From contig CBDAPU010000001.1 of assembly GCA_965198875.1 (NCBI GenBank), forward strand, positions 1,426,001 through 1,490,000: a DNA stretch of 64,000 nucleotides, written 5' to 3'. The notes beneath the pieces were generated by a model. That model saw only the letters and a list, made by a program, of their open reading frames with translations. It was not told where the DNA came from and did no database searches. The stretch comes from CBDAPU01 sp965198875 (lineage in GTDB: Bacteria; Pseudomonadota; Gammaproteobacteria; Eutrophobiales; Eutrophobiaceae). Both the position numbers and the translations under genes were made by a program. The first letter of the stretch is position 1. Every line of letters begins with the position of its first letter. Shown in pieces: positions 25,590 through 35,644 of this stretch.

Positions 25590-27686
25590 ATGCCCGATCT
25601 CATTAGCTACGAAGTGTTAGATGGCATTGCCGTCATCACCATTGATAACCCGCCCGTCAACGCCCTGTCCGCAGCGTTAAGAGAAGACTGCTGGCATACC
25701 CTGGACGTCCTGGGCGCTGATGATGATGCGAGAGCCGCCGTGTTGATCTGTGCGGGGAGGACGTTTATTGCCGGCGCCGATATCACCGAATTTGACAAAC
25801 CCATAGAGGAGCCGTGGTTACCCGCATTGGTACAGAAGTTTGAAGACTCGGAGAAACCGATCATCGCAGCGATACACGGCACGGCCCTGGGTGGCGGGCT
25901 GGAGGTGGCGATGGGTTGTCACTATCGCTGTGCCTTATCTTCCGCAAAAGTGGGTCTGCCGGAGGTGACGCTTGGATTATTGCCCGGCGCAACGGGCACG
26001 CAACGCCTGCCACGCCTTGCCGGGGTGAGGCAGGCGCTGGATATGATGACCTCTGGGCGGCCTGTATCCGCGCAAGATGCATTGGATTTAGGTGTGATAG
26101 AAAAAGTGATCAATGGTGATCTACGTGAAGGCGCCCTCGCCTATGCAAAAGAGTTGCTGGATAGCGGCGCCCCCATTAAACGGGTGAGCGAATTAAGTAT
26201 CGATGCACAGGGCGTTGATGATAACTTTTTTAACGAGTATCTGGAAGGATTACAAAAAACAGCCCGCGGTTTTTTTGCCCCGGGCCAGATCGTGAAATGT
26301 GTACAGGCCGCCGTCAGCCAGCCCTATGCCGAGGCATTACAGATCGAGCGCAAGCTCTTTGATGAATGTAAAGCCTCCACCCATTCAAAGGCGCAACGGC
26401 ATTTATTTTTTGCCGAGCGGGAAGTGGCCCGGATCCCTGACGTACCCAAAGACACGCCGGTCAGAGACATCAATAAAATCGCCGTCATCGGCGCCGGCAC
26501 TATGGGTAGCGGGATCACCATGAACTTTATCAATGCCGGTATGCCCGTCACCTTGTTAGAGCTTGATGAGGCCGCTCTCGACCGCGGCGTCAATGCAATC
26601 AGACAACATTACGAGGCCACGGTGAAAAAAGGCCGCATGGGGCCGGAGCAGTTGCAGCGGGCTATGGGCATGATTGATACAACGACGGATTATGCCGACA
26701 TTGCCGATGCGGATCTGATCATAGAGGCCGTGTTCGAAACTATGGAGATTAAAATCGATGTATTCACAAAACTCGATGCGGTCTGCAAACAGGGGGCCAT
26801 CCTGGCCAGTAATACCTCCAGTTTGGATCTGAATCAGATCGCGGCAGTCACAAAACGGCCGCAAGATGTGATCGGGTTGCACTTCTTCGCCCCCGCCAAT
26901 GTGATGAGGTTGCTTGAGGTTGTGCGCGGTGAGAAGACGGCGAAAGACGTTATCGCTACCGCCATGACCTTGGCAAAGAAGATCCGTAAAGTGGCCGTAT
27001 TGGTTGGGGTGTGTTTTGGTTTTGTTGGTAATCGTGCTTTTTTTCCCTATGCGCGGGAAGCGCAACTGATGATCCTGGAAGGCGTGCCGCCTGAGCGGGT
27101 GGATCAGGTTGCCTGCGATTGGGGCATGGCCATGGGCCCCCATGCGGTGATGGACCTGTCGGGTCTTGATGTGTTCAATAAATTAAATACGGAATGGAAA
27201 GCCAGGCCCGATGATCCCGCCTACTACCGCATGTGCCGGGTGCTCTTTGAAATGGGGCGTTACGGACAGAAGAGCGGCGCCGGTATTTATCAATACAATG
27301 GCAGAGAAGCAATCCCTGATCCCGAGGTCATGGCAATCGCCAAACGGGAAGCCGATGCACTGGGGGTTAAACAAATTCCAATCAGTGATCAGGAGATCAT
27401 CGAGCGCATGATGTTTTCCATGATTAATGAAGGCGCATCCATATTGGAAGAGGGGATCGCCATACGCCCCGGTGATATGGATGTTATTTTCGTCAATGGT
27501 TATGGGTTGCCGCGCTACCGGGGCGGGCCAATGAAATATGCCGATACGCTGGGCCTGAAGCGGGTCTATGAAGGTGTTTGCCAATATCGGGATCGGTATG
27601 GGGATTTGTGGTGGACGCCAGCGCCGTTGCTGGAGAGACTGGCCTTCGAGGGTAGCACCTTTCAGCAGTGGAGCGAGGGCCGGTGA
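25590..27686 (+). CDS. bifunctional enoyl-CoA hydratase / 3-hydroxyacyl-CoA dehydrogenase
   Basis: 698-residue multifunctional beta-oxidation enzyme. The N-terminal crotonase domain (about 1-190) has HGTALGGGLEVAMGCHYR and the Glu-bearing GLPEVTLGLLPGATGT. The NAD-binding domain starts near 295 (IAVIGAGTMGSGITMNF), and a C-terminal dimerisation pair follows (FVGNRAFFPYAREAQLM; VNGYGLPRYRGGPM). It resembles the monomeric EHHADH-like type more than the FadB subunit, and no FadA gene follows. It is 52 bp upstream of fadE, so the two form a beta-oxidation operon. A partner thiolase may be the one at 59.4 kb. Confidence 0.94.
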   Translation: MPDLISYEVLDGIAVITIDNPPVNALSAALREDCWHTLDVLGADDDARAAVLICAGRTFIAGADITEFDKPIEEPWLPALVQKFEDSEKPIIAAIHGTALGGGLEVAMGCHYRCALSSAKVGLPEVTLGLLPGATGTQRLPRLAGVRQALDMMTSGRPVSAQDALDLGVIEKVINGDLREGALAYAKELLDSGAPIKRVSELSIDAQGVDDNFFNEYLEGLQKTARGFFAPGQIVKCVQAAVSQPYAEALQIERKLFDECKASTHSKAQRHLFFAEREVARIPDVPKDTPVRDINKIAVIGAGTMGSGITMNFINAGMPVTLLELDEAALDRGVNAIRQHYEATVKKGRMGPEQLQRAMGMIDTTTDYADIADADLIIEAVFETMEIKIDVFTKLDAVCKQGAILASNTSSLDLNQIAAVTKRPQDVIGLHFFAPANVMRLLEVVRGEKTAKDVIATAMTLAKKIRKVAVLVGVCFGFVGNRAFFPYAREAQLMILEGVPPERVDQVACDWGMAMGPHAVMDLSGLDVFNKLNTEWKARPDDPAYYRMCRVLFEMGRYGQKSGAGIYQYNGREAIPDPEVMAIAKREADALGVKQIPISDQEIIERMMFSMINEGASILEEGIAIRPGDMDVIFVNGYGLPRYRGGPMKYADTLGLKRVYEGVCQYRDRYGDLWWTPAPLLERLAFEGSTFQQWSEGR

Positions 27687-27738
27687 AATAGTCCGCTATG
27701 GCAGGGCACTTTTTAAGAACTAACCGCTATGGCGCCAT

Positions 27739-30210
27739 ATGAGTAGTTTGCTCCTGATCTGCCTGATCCTTGTCAGTGCAACCACACTGGCCTACATACG
27801 GGCCGACTTAAAAACCGCCGCCATCACCTCGGGCGTCCTGTTGTTTTTATCACTGCCCTTTGGCGCTGCGCCGATTTTGTCTTTTTTGCTGGTGTTGTCT
27901 ACGTTGACATTGGCGTTGTTGAGTATCGATAAAACAAGAAAGGATCTCATCTCAACACCGCTGTTCAGATGGTATAAACGCCGCCTGCCGCCCATATCGA
28001 AGACCGAGCAAGAGGCCATTGACGCCGGTACGCTCTGGTGGGAGGGGGAGCTGTTTACCGGGCAACCGAACTGGGACACATTATTAAATTACGGCAAACC
28101 ACAACTATCCGCCAAAGAGCAGAGCTTTCTTGAGGGCCCGGTAGAGGAGTTGTGCCGTATGGTGGACCCCTGGGATGTTGGCTTCAAGCGGGCGATGATC
28201 CCCGATCCCGTGCTGGCACATTTGAAGAGAGAAAAGTTCTTCGGCATGATCATCCCGGAAAAATACGGTGGCCTTGAATTATCCGCCGTGGCGCAAACAG
28301 AAGTGTTATCCAGGCTATACCCGGTGGGCGCTATTGTCGGCACGTTCATCGTGGTGCCCAATTCCTTGGGGCCGGGCGAGTTGTTGGTGAAGTACGGCAC
28401 CCAAGCGCAGAAAGATCATTACCTGCCGCGCCTTGCGAACGGGGATGAGATCCCCTGCTTTGCCCTGACCTCACCGCTGGCCGGCTCCGATGCGACCTCA
28501 ATCTCGGATACCGGTATCGTCTGCAAAGGCGAATGGGAAGGCGAAGAGATCACCGGCATGCGTTTGAGTTTTGACAAGCGTTATATCACCCTGGCGCCGG
28601 TCGCCACATTGGTGGGGCTGGCTTTCAAATTAAACGATCCCGATCACTTGATGGGTGACATTGATGATTACGGTATCACCTGTGCCTTGATCCCCCGTGA
28701 TACCGCCGGGCTGGAAATCGGCAATCGTCATCTGCCCGTGGGCGATCCCTTCCTGAACGGGCCGGTACGGGGGCGGGACGTCTTTGTGCCACTGGATTAC
28801 ATCATTGGCGGCAGGGCAATGGCCGGCAAGGGTTGGCGCATGTTGGTGAATTGCCTGTCGGCAGGCCGCTGTATCAGTTTGCCGTCTAGCGCCAATGGCA
28901 TGGCGAGACATGCAGTGGCGACAACCGGCGCCTATGCGCGCATACGCAAACAATTTAACATCCCCATTGGCCAGATGGAGGGCGTGCAAAAACCCCTGGC
29001 CAAGATGGCGGGGCTGGCGTACATCCTCAATGCCGCCAGATTACACACGGCAGTGGCGGTCGATACCGGCTCCAAACCCGCTGTCGCCTCGGCTATTTTG
29101 AAGTATCACTGTACGGAGATGGCGCGTCAGATCATCAATGACGCCTTTGACATACACGCCGGTAAAGCGGTGATGAAAGGGCGCAAAAATTATCTTGCCG
29201 CCGCCTATGAAGGTATGCCCGTGTCGATCACCGTTGAGGGCGCCAACATCATGACGCGCAGTTTAATGATCTTCGGTCAGGGCGTTATTCGATGCCATCC
29301 TTATATCTTCAAGGAAATGCAGCTTGCCGAGCGCGATGATGAGAAGCAAGCCGCAGAGGCGTTCGATGATGTGTTGTTCAATCATATCGGCTTTGCCCTC
29401 GCCAATGGCGCAAAGTCCTTTGTCTGTGCTTTGACGGGTTCGCATTTTACCCGCGCACCTCATGGCTCCCCCTTGAGACGTTATTATCAACACGCCAACC
29501 GTTTCAGTGCGGCATTGGCCGTAGCCGCTGACATGGCGATGGCCGCCATGCAGGGAGCATTAAAACGAAGGCAGATGATCTCATCACGCCTTGGCGATCT
29601 GCTCAGTATGTTGTACCTGCTCAGCATGGTATTAAAACACCATGAAGATGCAGGTTGCCCGGATGAGGATATGCCATTGCTACACTGGGCCTGTCAGTAT
29701 TTGCTCTATCGGTATCAACAGGCCATGCTGGGGATAATCCAGAATTTTCCCAGCCGGTTTATGGCGCTTAAATTACGGCTTGGCGTATTTCCCACTGGCG
29801 CACACTTCACACCGCCGGCGGACAAGCTGGAAGTGGAAGTGGCGGATCTCATGATCCATGACAGCGCAACACGCCGCCGTTTAATCGACGGCATGTACAT
29901 TGAATCAACAAAAGCTAACCCAGCAGGTGAGCTGGATGCGTTATTAGTTGAGGCGGATCCGATGGGCAAGCTGGATAGAAAACTAAAAGACGCTGTGAAG
30001 TTGGGCCAGCTCCCGAAGCGGGTTGGTCTTGAACGCATCCATGCCGGCGAGGCGGCAGGCGTCATTAGCAAGGATGAGGCCGATAAACTGCGTGATTACG
30101 AAGCGCGGATCATGGATATGATTCACGTCGATGAGTTCGCCTTTGACGCCTTTAGCCGGGCTGAAACGACCGGGGGCGGTCAGTCTTCAAAGTCGGTTTC
30201 TGAATCATAA
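27739..30210 (+). CDS. fadE: acyl-CoA dehydrogenase, FadE type
   Basis: First step of fatty-acid beta-oxidation: FAD-dependent acyl-CoA to trans-2-enoyl-CoA, electrons to ETF. 823 residues, matching the large gammaproteobacterial FadE (about 815). Two or three hydrophobic segments in the first 75 residues indicate membrane association. The core has IIPEKYGGLELSA and FALTSPLAGSDATSI. The catalytic Glu lies in SITVEGANIMTRSLMIFGQG (about 500), followed by a C-terminal helical extension peculiar to FadE. Operonic with the upstream hydratase/dehydrogenase. Confidence 0.96.
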   Translation: MSSLLLICLILVSATTLAYIRADLKTAAITSGVLLFLSLPFGAAPILSFLLVLSTLTLALLSIDKTRKDLISTPLFRWYKRRLPPISKTEQEAIDAGTLWWEGELFTGQPNWDTLLNYGKPQLSAKEQSFLEGPVEELCRMVDPWDVGFKRAMIPDPVLAHLKREKFFGMIIPEKYGGLELSAVAQTEVLSRLYPVGAIVGTFIVVPNSLGPGELLVKYGTQAQKDHYLPRLANGDEIPCFALTSPLAGSDATSISDTGIVCKGEWEGEEITGMRLSFDKRYITLAPVATLVGLAFKLNDPDHLMGDIDDYGITCALIPRDTAGLEIGNRHLPVGDPFLNGPVRGRDVFVPLDYIIGGRAMAGKGWRMLVNCLSAGRCISLPSSANGMARHAVATTGAYARIRKQFNIPIGQMEGVQKPLAKMAGLAYILNAARLHTAVAVDTGSKPAVASAILKYHCTEMARQIINDAFDIHAGKAVMKGRKNYLAAAYEGMPVSITVEGANIMTRSLMIFGQGVIRCHPYIFKEMQLAERDDEKQAAEAFDDVLFNHIGFALANGAKSFVCALTGSHFTRAPHGSPLRRYYQHANRFSAALAVAADMAMAAMQGALKRRQMISSRLGDLLSMLYLLSMVLKHHEDAGCPDEDMPLLHWACQYLLYRYQQAMLGIIQNFPSRFMALKLRLGVFPTGAHFTPPADKLEVEVADLMIHDSATRRRLIDGMYIESTKANPAGELDALLVEADPMGKLDRKLKDAVKLGQLPKRVGLERIHAGEAAGVISKDEADKLRDYEARIMDMIHVDEFAFDAFSRAETTGGGQSSKSVSES

Positions 30211-30355
30211 CAAGATACACAATCAGCGAGATCATCTCTCCCCTGAGAGATTGCCCGGCTGGACCTGTTTGTGGTTTGTGAGGTTAAAAATGATGTGTGC
30301 GCGGGCAAGCCTGTATAATCGGCGAATCGCATCGGTAACGATGCTCTTTCGAGCC

Positions 30356-30375
30356 AAAGGCAGCATGGCCTTTTT
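30356..30375 (+). terminator. intrinsic-type terminator upstream of hisN-like gene
   Basis: AAAGGC and GCCTTT pair around a 6-nt loop and run straight into a T-run (stem end plus two T). It is 145 bp after fadE and 21 bp before the phosphatase start, so it may end fadE transcripts or attenuate the next gene. Confidence 0.5.
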
Positions 30376-30396
30376 GTGGACTCTTTAATATAGAAT

Positions 30397-31206
30397 ATGA
30401 CGAGCAATATCGCTGATCCCCATCCCGGTCATACATACCTTTCTTTTCTTGAGGGATTGATTGAGGAAGCCGGTGAGATCTCGTTAAAACACTTCCGCGG
30501 CGATCTGGACGTCACAAATAAAAATGCCTCAGATCAGGACTATGATCCGGTAACCCAGGCTGACAGGGAAGTCGAGGAGTATATTCGCGCAAGGATCTCA
30601 GAGAAATACCCTGATCATGGCATTATCGGTGAGGAGTTTGGGATAAAAGGCGCTGATGGTTCGCTGATCTGGTTGATCGATCCCATTGATGGTACGCGGG
30701 GTTTTATCTCCGGTACGCCCATGTGGGGTGTGCTCATCGGTCTAAAAGACGCAGATCAATGCCTGGTGGGTGCGATGCGCCAACCCTATAGCAAGGAGAC
30801 CTATATCGGTGATGGTAGCCGGAGTTATTTGATAGCCAATAAAAATCGCACACAGATAAAGGTGCGTAAACGTAAGCGCTTAAATGAAGCGATTATATGT
30901 TGTACCCATCCCAGCATGTATCCCACGGCAACATCACAGGAGAAGTTCATGCAGCTTGTGTCCCGATGTCGGTTCTCCCGCTATGGCACTGATTGTTTGG
31001 GATATGGCATGTTGGCCTGTGGTTTTGTTGATCTGGTGGTAGAAGGTGGTCTATCGGCCTATGACATCATGCCGTTGATCCCGGTTGTTGAAGGTGCAGG
31101 TGGCATTGTGACCGATTGGCAGGGTAACTCTGCCGTGGATGGCGGGTTTGTTATTGCCGCCGCCAATGATACATTACACAAAGAAGCGATGAGTTTGTTG
31201 AATTAA
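30397..31206 (+). CDS. hisN: inositol-monophosphatase-family phosphatase, HisN-like
   Basis: Mg-dependent phosphatase of the IMPase fold, 269 residues. Metal sites are GEEFG (about 79) and DPIDGTRGF (about 99-107), and AYDIMPLIPVVEGAGG (about 230) supplies the third Asp. The wording around DPIDGTRGFISGTPMWG and the overall length best match histidinol-phosphatase HisN, but 3'(2'),5'-bisphosphate nucleotidases and IMPases are close relatives. It is not next to other histidine genes, so the assignment rests on sequence resemblance only. Confidence 0.8.
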   Translation: MTSNIADPHPGHTYLSFLEGLIEEAGEISLKHFRGDLDVTNKNASDQDYDPVTQADREVEEYIRARISEKYPDHGIIGEEFGIKGADGSLIWLIDPIDGTRGFISGTPMWGVLIGLKDADQCLVGAMRQPYSKETYIGDGSRSYLIANKNRTQIKVRKRKRLNEAIICCTHPSMYPTATSQEKFMQLVSRCRFSRYGTDCLGYGMLACGFVDLVVEGGLSAYDIMPLIPVVEGAGGIVTDWQGNSAVDGGFVIAAANDTLHKEAMSLLN

Positions 31207-31256
31207 ATACAATAGCTCTTTTTCAGTTCTCTCCAGATCAGATCCCGGTTGTACCC

Positions 31257-32327
31257 ATGAAATACATCCTTAAAATCCCGCTCATTCTCTTCGTTGCGGT
31301 TGTCTGCCGTGAAGGTGATGCACAACAGGCGGCGAAGGTGCGCTATACCGAGGCCATAGAGCAATCGGTCAGGCAGATGGTGCAGTTGCCCGGTTATGTG
31401 CAGGCGCCTTATACCAGCGCACTGGCCAGTGAAGTGGCGGGGCTGGTTACTGAGCTGAAGGTGCGGGAAGGGGATCGTGTTCAGAAAGATGAGCCGCTTG
31501 TTATATTGCAAACAACACTGCTGGCGCTACGGTTACGCGCAGCAAAGGCCGGGTTGAAAGAGGCGCAGGCGCGGGCGAAGATGGCGGAGAGAGACCTCGA
31601 ACGGGCGCAAGATTTAATGGCCTCAAAGAGCGTCTCACAACAAAGACTGGATGCATCGCAATATGAGTTTGACGCCTGGCAGGGTCGCATGGAAAGTTTA
31701 CGTGCGGATATCGCCAGTATTGAATACGATATAAAACGCAGCAGCATACGTGCGCCATTTAATGGCGTGGTGATCGCCCGTCATACCGAGGTGGGGCAAT
31801 GGAGTGATGTGGGGGCGAGGGTCCTGGAAGTGCAGGCTATGGATACATTGGAAGTCCACGTCGATGTGCCGGAGAGATACTTCAGTGGTCTTAAAGTGGG
31901 CGTCAATGTGGCGATCCGTTTCGACTCATTACCGGCAAGGGCCTGTGCGGGTTATGTGCGCGCAGTCATCCCAAAGGCGGATGATCAGGCCCGCACCTTT
32001 CCGGTGAAGATCCGTCTTGAGCATCCCGGCGAGGGGATCGGCGTCGGTATGCTGGCGATGGCCTCGTTTCCCGTTGGTCAGCCCAGCCCGGGTATATTAG
32101 TGCCTAAAGACGCCATTGTGCGTCGGGGGCCGGCGAGCCTGATCTATGTGATCAACAGTGATAATGCCGTGACGCCGGTAGCGGTGACGACCATAGCAGC
32201 GAAAGGCCAATGGTCCGTTATCAATGGTGAGGTGACGGCCGGCGCCAGGGTGATCACCCGTGGCAATGAGCGATTACAGCCCGGCCAATCGGTGCAGGGC
32301 GAGGTGATCGCATACCCCATCCCATGA
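31257..32327 (+). CDS. RND efflux periplasmic adaptor (membrane fusion protein)
   Basis: 356-residue HlyD/AcrA-type adaptor bridging an RND pump to an outer-membrane channel. It has an N-terminal export signal, a lipoyl half-motif (VAGLVTELKVREGDRVQKDE), a coiled-coil hairpin (about 85-140), a second lipoyl half (IRAPFNGVVIARHTEVGQW) and beta-barrel and membrane-proximal domains to the end. No lipobox is seen. It overlaps the pump gene by 4 bp (ATGA), so both are made together. No TolC-type gene is in the window. Confidence 0.93.
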   Translation: MKYILKIPLILFVAVVCREGDAQQAAKVRYTEAIEQSVRQMVQLPGYVQAPYTSALASEVAGLVTELKVREGDRVQKDEPLVILQTTLLALRLRAAKAGLKEAQARAKMAERDLERAQDLMASKSVSQQRLDASQYEFDAWQGRMESLRADIASIEYDIKRSSIRAPFNGVVIARHTEVGQWSDVGARVLEVQAMDTLEVHVDVPERYFSGLKVGVNVAIRFDSLPARACAGYVRAVIPKADDQARTFPVKIRLEHPGEGIGVGMLAMASFPVGQPSPGILVPKDAIVRRGPASLIYVINSDNAVTPVAVTTIAAKGQWSVINGEVTAGARVITRGNERLQPGQSVQGEVIAYPIP

Positions 32328-35300
32328 ACCTCATTCAAGCCTGTATCCGTTATCCGGTCTCTACCGCAGTGGGTGTGATCCTGTTGCTGATGTTCGGCGC
32401 CATTTCCTTATTCCGTTTACCTGTGCAGTTGACGCCGGACGTGGACAAACCGGAGATCTACGTGACCACCACCTGGCCGGGCGCCAGCCCTGCCGAGATT
32501 GAGAGAGATATCATTGATGAGCAGGAGGAAGAGTTAAAGTCCCTGGAAGGGCTGATCAAAATGGAAAGTGAAAGCCATGATGAATACGGCCAGATCCTGT
32601 TGCGCTTTGAAGTGGGGACCGATAAGGATGCGGCACGGCTTAAAGTATCCAATCGCCTGGATCAGGTAGAGTCATATCCCACCAACGTGGAAAAGCCGTT
32701 GATAACCGGACAGGCCGGTGTGTCCGGCGCCATCGCCTGGTTTCACCTGGATCCCATAGCAGGACAACATTATGAAGGGGAGATCGCCAAGCTCTATGAC
32801 TTTGTTGATGATTTTATCTTGCCGGAGTTAGAGCGGGTTGAAGGCGTATCATCGGCGAATATCTATGGGGGGCGAGAGCGGGAAGTGCATGTCATTGTCG
32901 ACCCGGCCAGGCTGGCCCTGCGCCAGATCACCTTCACCGAGCTGGCTGACGCCATTGAGCGCGAGAACCGTAATTACAGCGGGGGTGATTTTGATGAGGG
33001 AAAACGCCGTTATATCGTGCGTACCGTAGGCGAATATCAATCCATGGAGGACATAGAAAATATCGTTATCGGAAGACGTAACCATGTCCCGATCTATCTG
33101 CGTGACGTCGCCCGTTCAGAGCTCACCCATAAAAAACCAACGGGTTCCATATTCAGCCTGCACAATGAAACCATCGCCTTGAATATTCAGCGCCAGGCCG
33201 ATGCAAACGTGCTGGATATCATGGAGAAGATAAAAGAGAAGGTCGACAAAATTAATAAAGAATTATTAGCGCCCAAAGGGCTTTACATGAGCCATGCCTG
33301 GGATCAAACCGGTTATATTAAAAGCGCCATAAGCCTGGTGCGTAATAATCTGTTTATCGGTGGCGTCTTGGCCATACTGGTGCTGTTGATCTTCCTGCGC
33401 AGTGTCAGTAGCACTTTGATTGTGACGTTTGCCATCCCCGTCAGTATTGTCGGGACGTTTTTAATGATGGCGGCATTTAGTCGGACGATCAATGTGATCA
33501 GCCTCGCCGGTCTTGCCTTTGCCACTGGTATGGTGGTCGATAATTCCATTGTCGTCCTTGAGAACATCTACCGGCACAGGCAGTCGGGCAAGACGTTTTT
33601 TACCGCCGCCTATGATGGCGCCTCTGAGGTATGGGGCGCGGTCCTCGCCAGCACGTTAACCACCATCGCGGTATTTGCGCCAGTGGTGTTGATCGAGGAA
33701 GACGTGGGTCAGTTGTTCGCTGATATTGCAGTGGCTATCAGTTGTGCGGTGGGTTTGAGTTTGATCATCGCCATCACGGTGATCCCGACACTGTCCGCCC
33801 GTATGCTGAAAGTGGCGGATCAAAAAAAGCCGGGGACAGGTTTTCATAATCTTTGGGGCGGTGTTGAATTAGCGTCAACGGCCAGGGACAGGATTGCCCA
33901 CATGTCCCACTGGATTAATGACTCCGTTGCGCGACGGTTGATCTTGGTGAGTGTTTCTATCGTACTGGCGGTGATGATCAGTATTGCGATAAAACCCGGT
34001 ACGGAGTATTTGCCGCAGGGGGATACGGATTTTCTCTTCGGTCTGCTACTACCCCCACCGGGATATACCGTGGAGGAGCGGGCAAAGATCCATGACGTCT
34101 TTTCCGTGGCGATGGATGATCTGATGGATCACCCCAAGGGCTCTAAAGAAGCGAAGGCGTTGCCCGGTGCGGGTTTGGGCACGTTCTTTTTTGGTTTTGA
34201 AGGCGGCATGATCTTTATGGGTGTTGCGCCCAATGATCCAGGTCGCACACGGGAGTTAATTCCGATTTTTAAGGAAGGCATGGCCAGTGTCCCCGGCGCT
34301 ATTCCCATCATCCAGCAATGGGGCATTTTTGAAGAGGAAGGCGGTGAGGGCCGCAGCATCGATGTGGAGATAAAGGGGCCGAACCTGGAGCAGATTATTG
34401 CTTTGGGTTTTCAGATTTTTCAAAAATCCTTCGAGGTATTGCCCGGCGCCCAGGCGTTCCCCATACCCGGGCTTGACCTGGGTAATCCGGAAGTGCAGGT
34501 GGTTGTGGACAGACGGCGTGCGGCGGAGCTCGGGATCACTAACCGTGATCTCGGCTTTGCCGTCAGCGCCCTGGTGGATGGCGTCAAGATCAGTGATTAT
34601 CAGCATGAAGGGAAAGAGATCGATATACGACTAAAGGCCGAAGAGGGCGTCGCCCATAGCACACACCGGCTTGAACAAATGCCGATTGCAACACCGGATG
34701 GCCGCCTGGTGACGCTTGGCGCCATCGCCGATGTGTCATTAACAACGGGGCCGGTGCAGATCAATCACCGGGAAAGGGAGAGAACCATCACGATTCGTAT
34801 CGCACCGGTAGCGGATATGCCGACGGAGGTCGCCATGGAGATCATTCAAAATGAGATATTAGATCCAATGAAAGAGAGCGGCGCCATCGGCGGCTTGTAT
34901 AAAGTCGAGTTGGCTGGCGGTGCGGACAAACTCATCGCCGCCGGTGATGCGATTAAATGGAACCTGTTGCTGGCGTTGGCGATCACTTTTCTGCTCATGT
35001 CCGCTTTGTTTGAGAGCTTTCTTTATCCTTTTGTGATCATGTTCAGTGTGCCACTGGCTATCCTGGGGGGCTTCCTGGGGTTGGCGCTGGTCAATCTGAC
35101 GATGGGTTATCAACCCCTGGACGTCTTAACGATGATCGGTTTTATCATCCTGCTGGGTACTGTGGTGAACAATCCGATTTTGATCGTGCATCAGTCGTTA
35201 AACCACATCAGGAAACAGGGGATGGCCTCTCATGGGGCCATACGGGAAGCGGTACGTCATCGTATTCGCCCCATCTTCATGAGCGCTGGTACATCAACCT

Positions 35301-35506
35301 TTGCGATGATGCCGTTAATACTGGGCACGGGTGCAGGCGCTGAGTTATACCGAGGTATTGGCGGTGTGGTCGTCGGTGGTTTGATACTCTCAACGGTGTT
35401 TACATTATTGATTGTGCCGGCGATGTTGAGCCTGGTGTTTGATCTGCGAAAGTGGTTGACTGGACATGTAGATGAAAAAATAACAGAACAGGTTTTGCCG
35501 GATTAA
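32324..35506 (+). CDS. RND-superfamily efflux pump, inner membrane
   Basis: 1060-residue AcrB/MdtB-like transporter: twelve helices with two large periplasmic loops, driven by proton influx. The helix-4 motif reads GMVVDNSIVVLENI, so only one of the two AcrB Asp residues is present, followed by Asn. At the helix-10 position where AcrB has an essential Lys (GxxxKNAILIV), this protein has GTVVNNPILIVHQ. The proton-relay set is thus altered, as in some uncharacterised RND subfamilies. Substrate unknown; lipophilic compounds or lipids are possible. Confidence 0.92.
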   Translation: MNLIQACIRYPVSTAVGVILLLMFGAISLFRLPVQLTPDVDKPEIYVTTTWPGASPAEIERDIIDEQEEELKSLEGLIKMESESHDEYGQILLRFEVGTDKDAARLKVSNRLDQVESYPTNVEKPLITGQAGVSGAIAWFHLDPIAGQHYEGEIAKLYDFVDDFILPELERVEGVSSANIYGGREREVHVIVDPARLALRQITFTELADAIERENRNYSGGDFDEGKRRYIVRTVGEYQSMEDIENIVIGRRNHVPIYLRDVARSELTHKKPTGSIFSLHNETIALNIQRQADANVLDIMEKIKEKVDKINKELLAPKGLYMSHAWDQTGYIKSAISLVRNNLFIGGVLAILVLLIFLRSVSSTLIVTFAIPVSIVGTFLMMAAFSRTINVISLAGLAFATGMVVDNSIVVLENIYRHRQSGKTFFTAAYDGASEVWGAVLASTLTTIAVFAPVVLIEEDVGQLFADIAVAISCAVGLSLIIAITVIPTLSARMLKVADQKKPGTGFHNLWGGVELASTARDRIAHMSHWINDSVARRLILVSVSIVLAVMISIAIKPGTEYLPQGDTDFLFGLLLPPPGYTVEERAKIHDVFSVAMDDLMDHPKGSKEAKALPGAGLGTFFFGFEGGMIFMGVAPNDPGRTRELIPIFKEGMASVPGAIPIIQQWGIFEEEGGEGRSIDVEIKGPNLEQIIALGFQIFQKSFEVLPGAQAFPIPGLDLGNPEVQVVVDRRRAAELGITNRDLGFAVSALVDGVKISDYQHEGKEIDIRLKAEEGVAHSTHRLEQMPIATPDGRLVTLGAIADVSLTTGPVQINHRERERTITIRIAPVADMPTEVAMEIIQNEILDPMKESGAIGGLYKVELAGGADKLIAAGDAIKWNLLLALAITFLLMSALFESFLYPFVIMFSVPLAILGGFLGLALVNLTMGYQPLDVLTMIGFIILLGTVVNNPILIVHQSLNHIRKQGMASHGAIREAVRHRIRPIFMSAGTSTFAMMPLILGTGAGAELYRGIGGVVVGGLILSTVFTLLIVPAMLSLVFDLRKWLTGHVDEKITEQVLPD

Positions 35507-35644
35507 ACATTCGCTGGAAAGGGTTAAATATTACACAAATGAAAAATTTCTTGCTGGTCATTTGCATCCTGGTATCCGCCGATATTTATTTGCTTTTCGG
35601 GTGTATTTCCTGGCTTCGAGAGATCCCTGTCAAATTGATGTTTT

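Noticed and set aside
26556..27143. 195-residue minus-strand frame opposite the hydratase/dehydrogenase gene
   Set aside because: It is fully contained in a strongly supported gene and has His/Gly-rich antisense composition.
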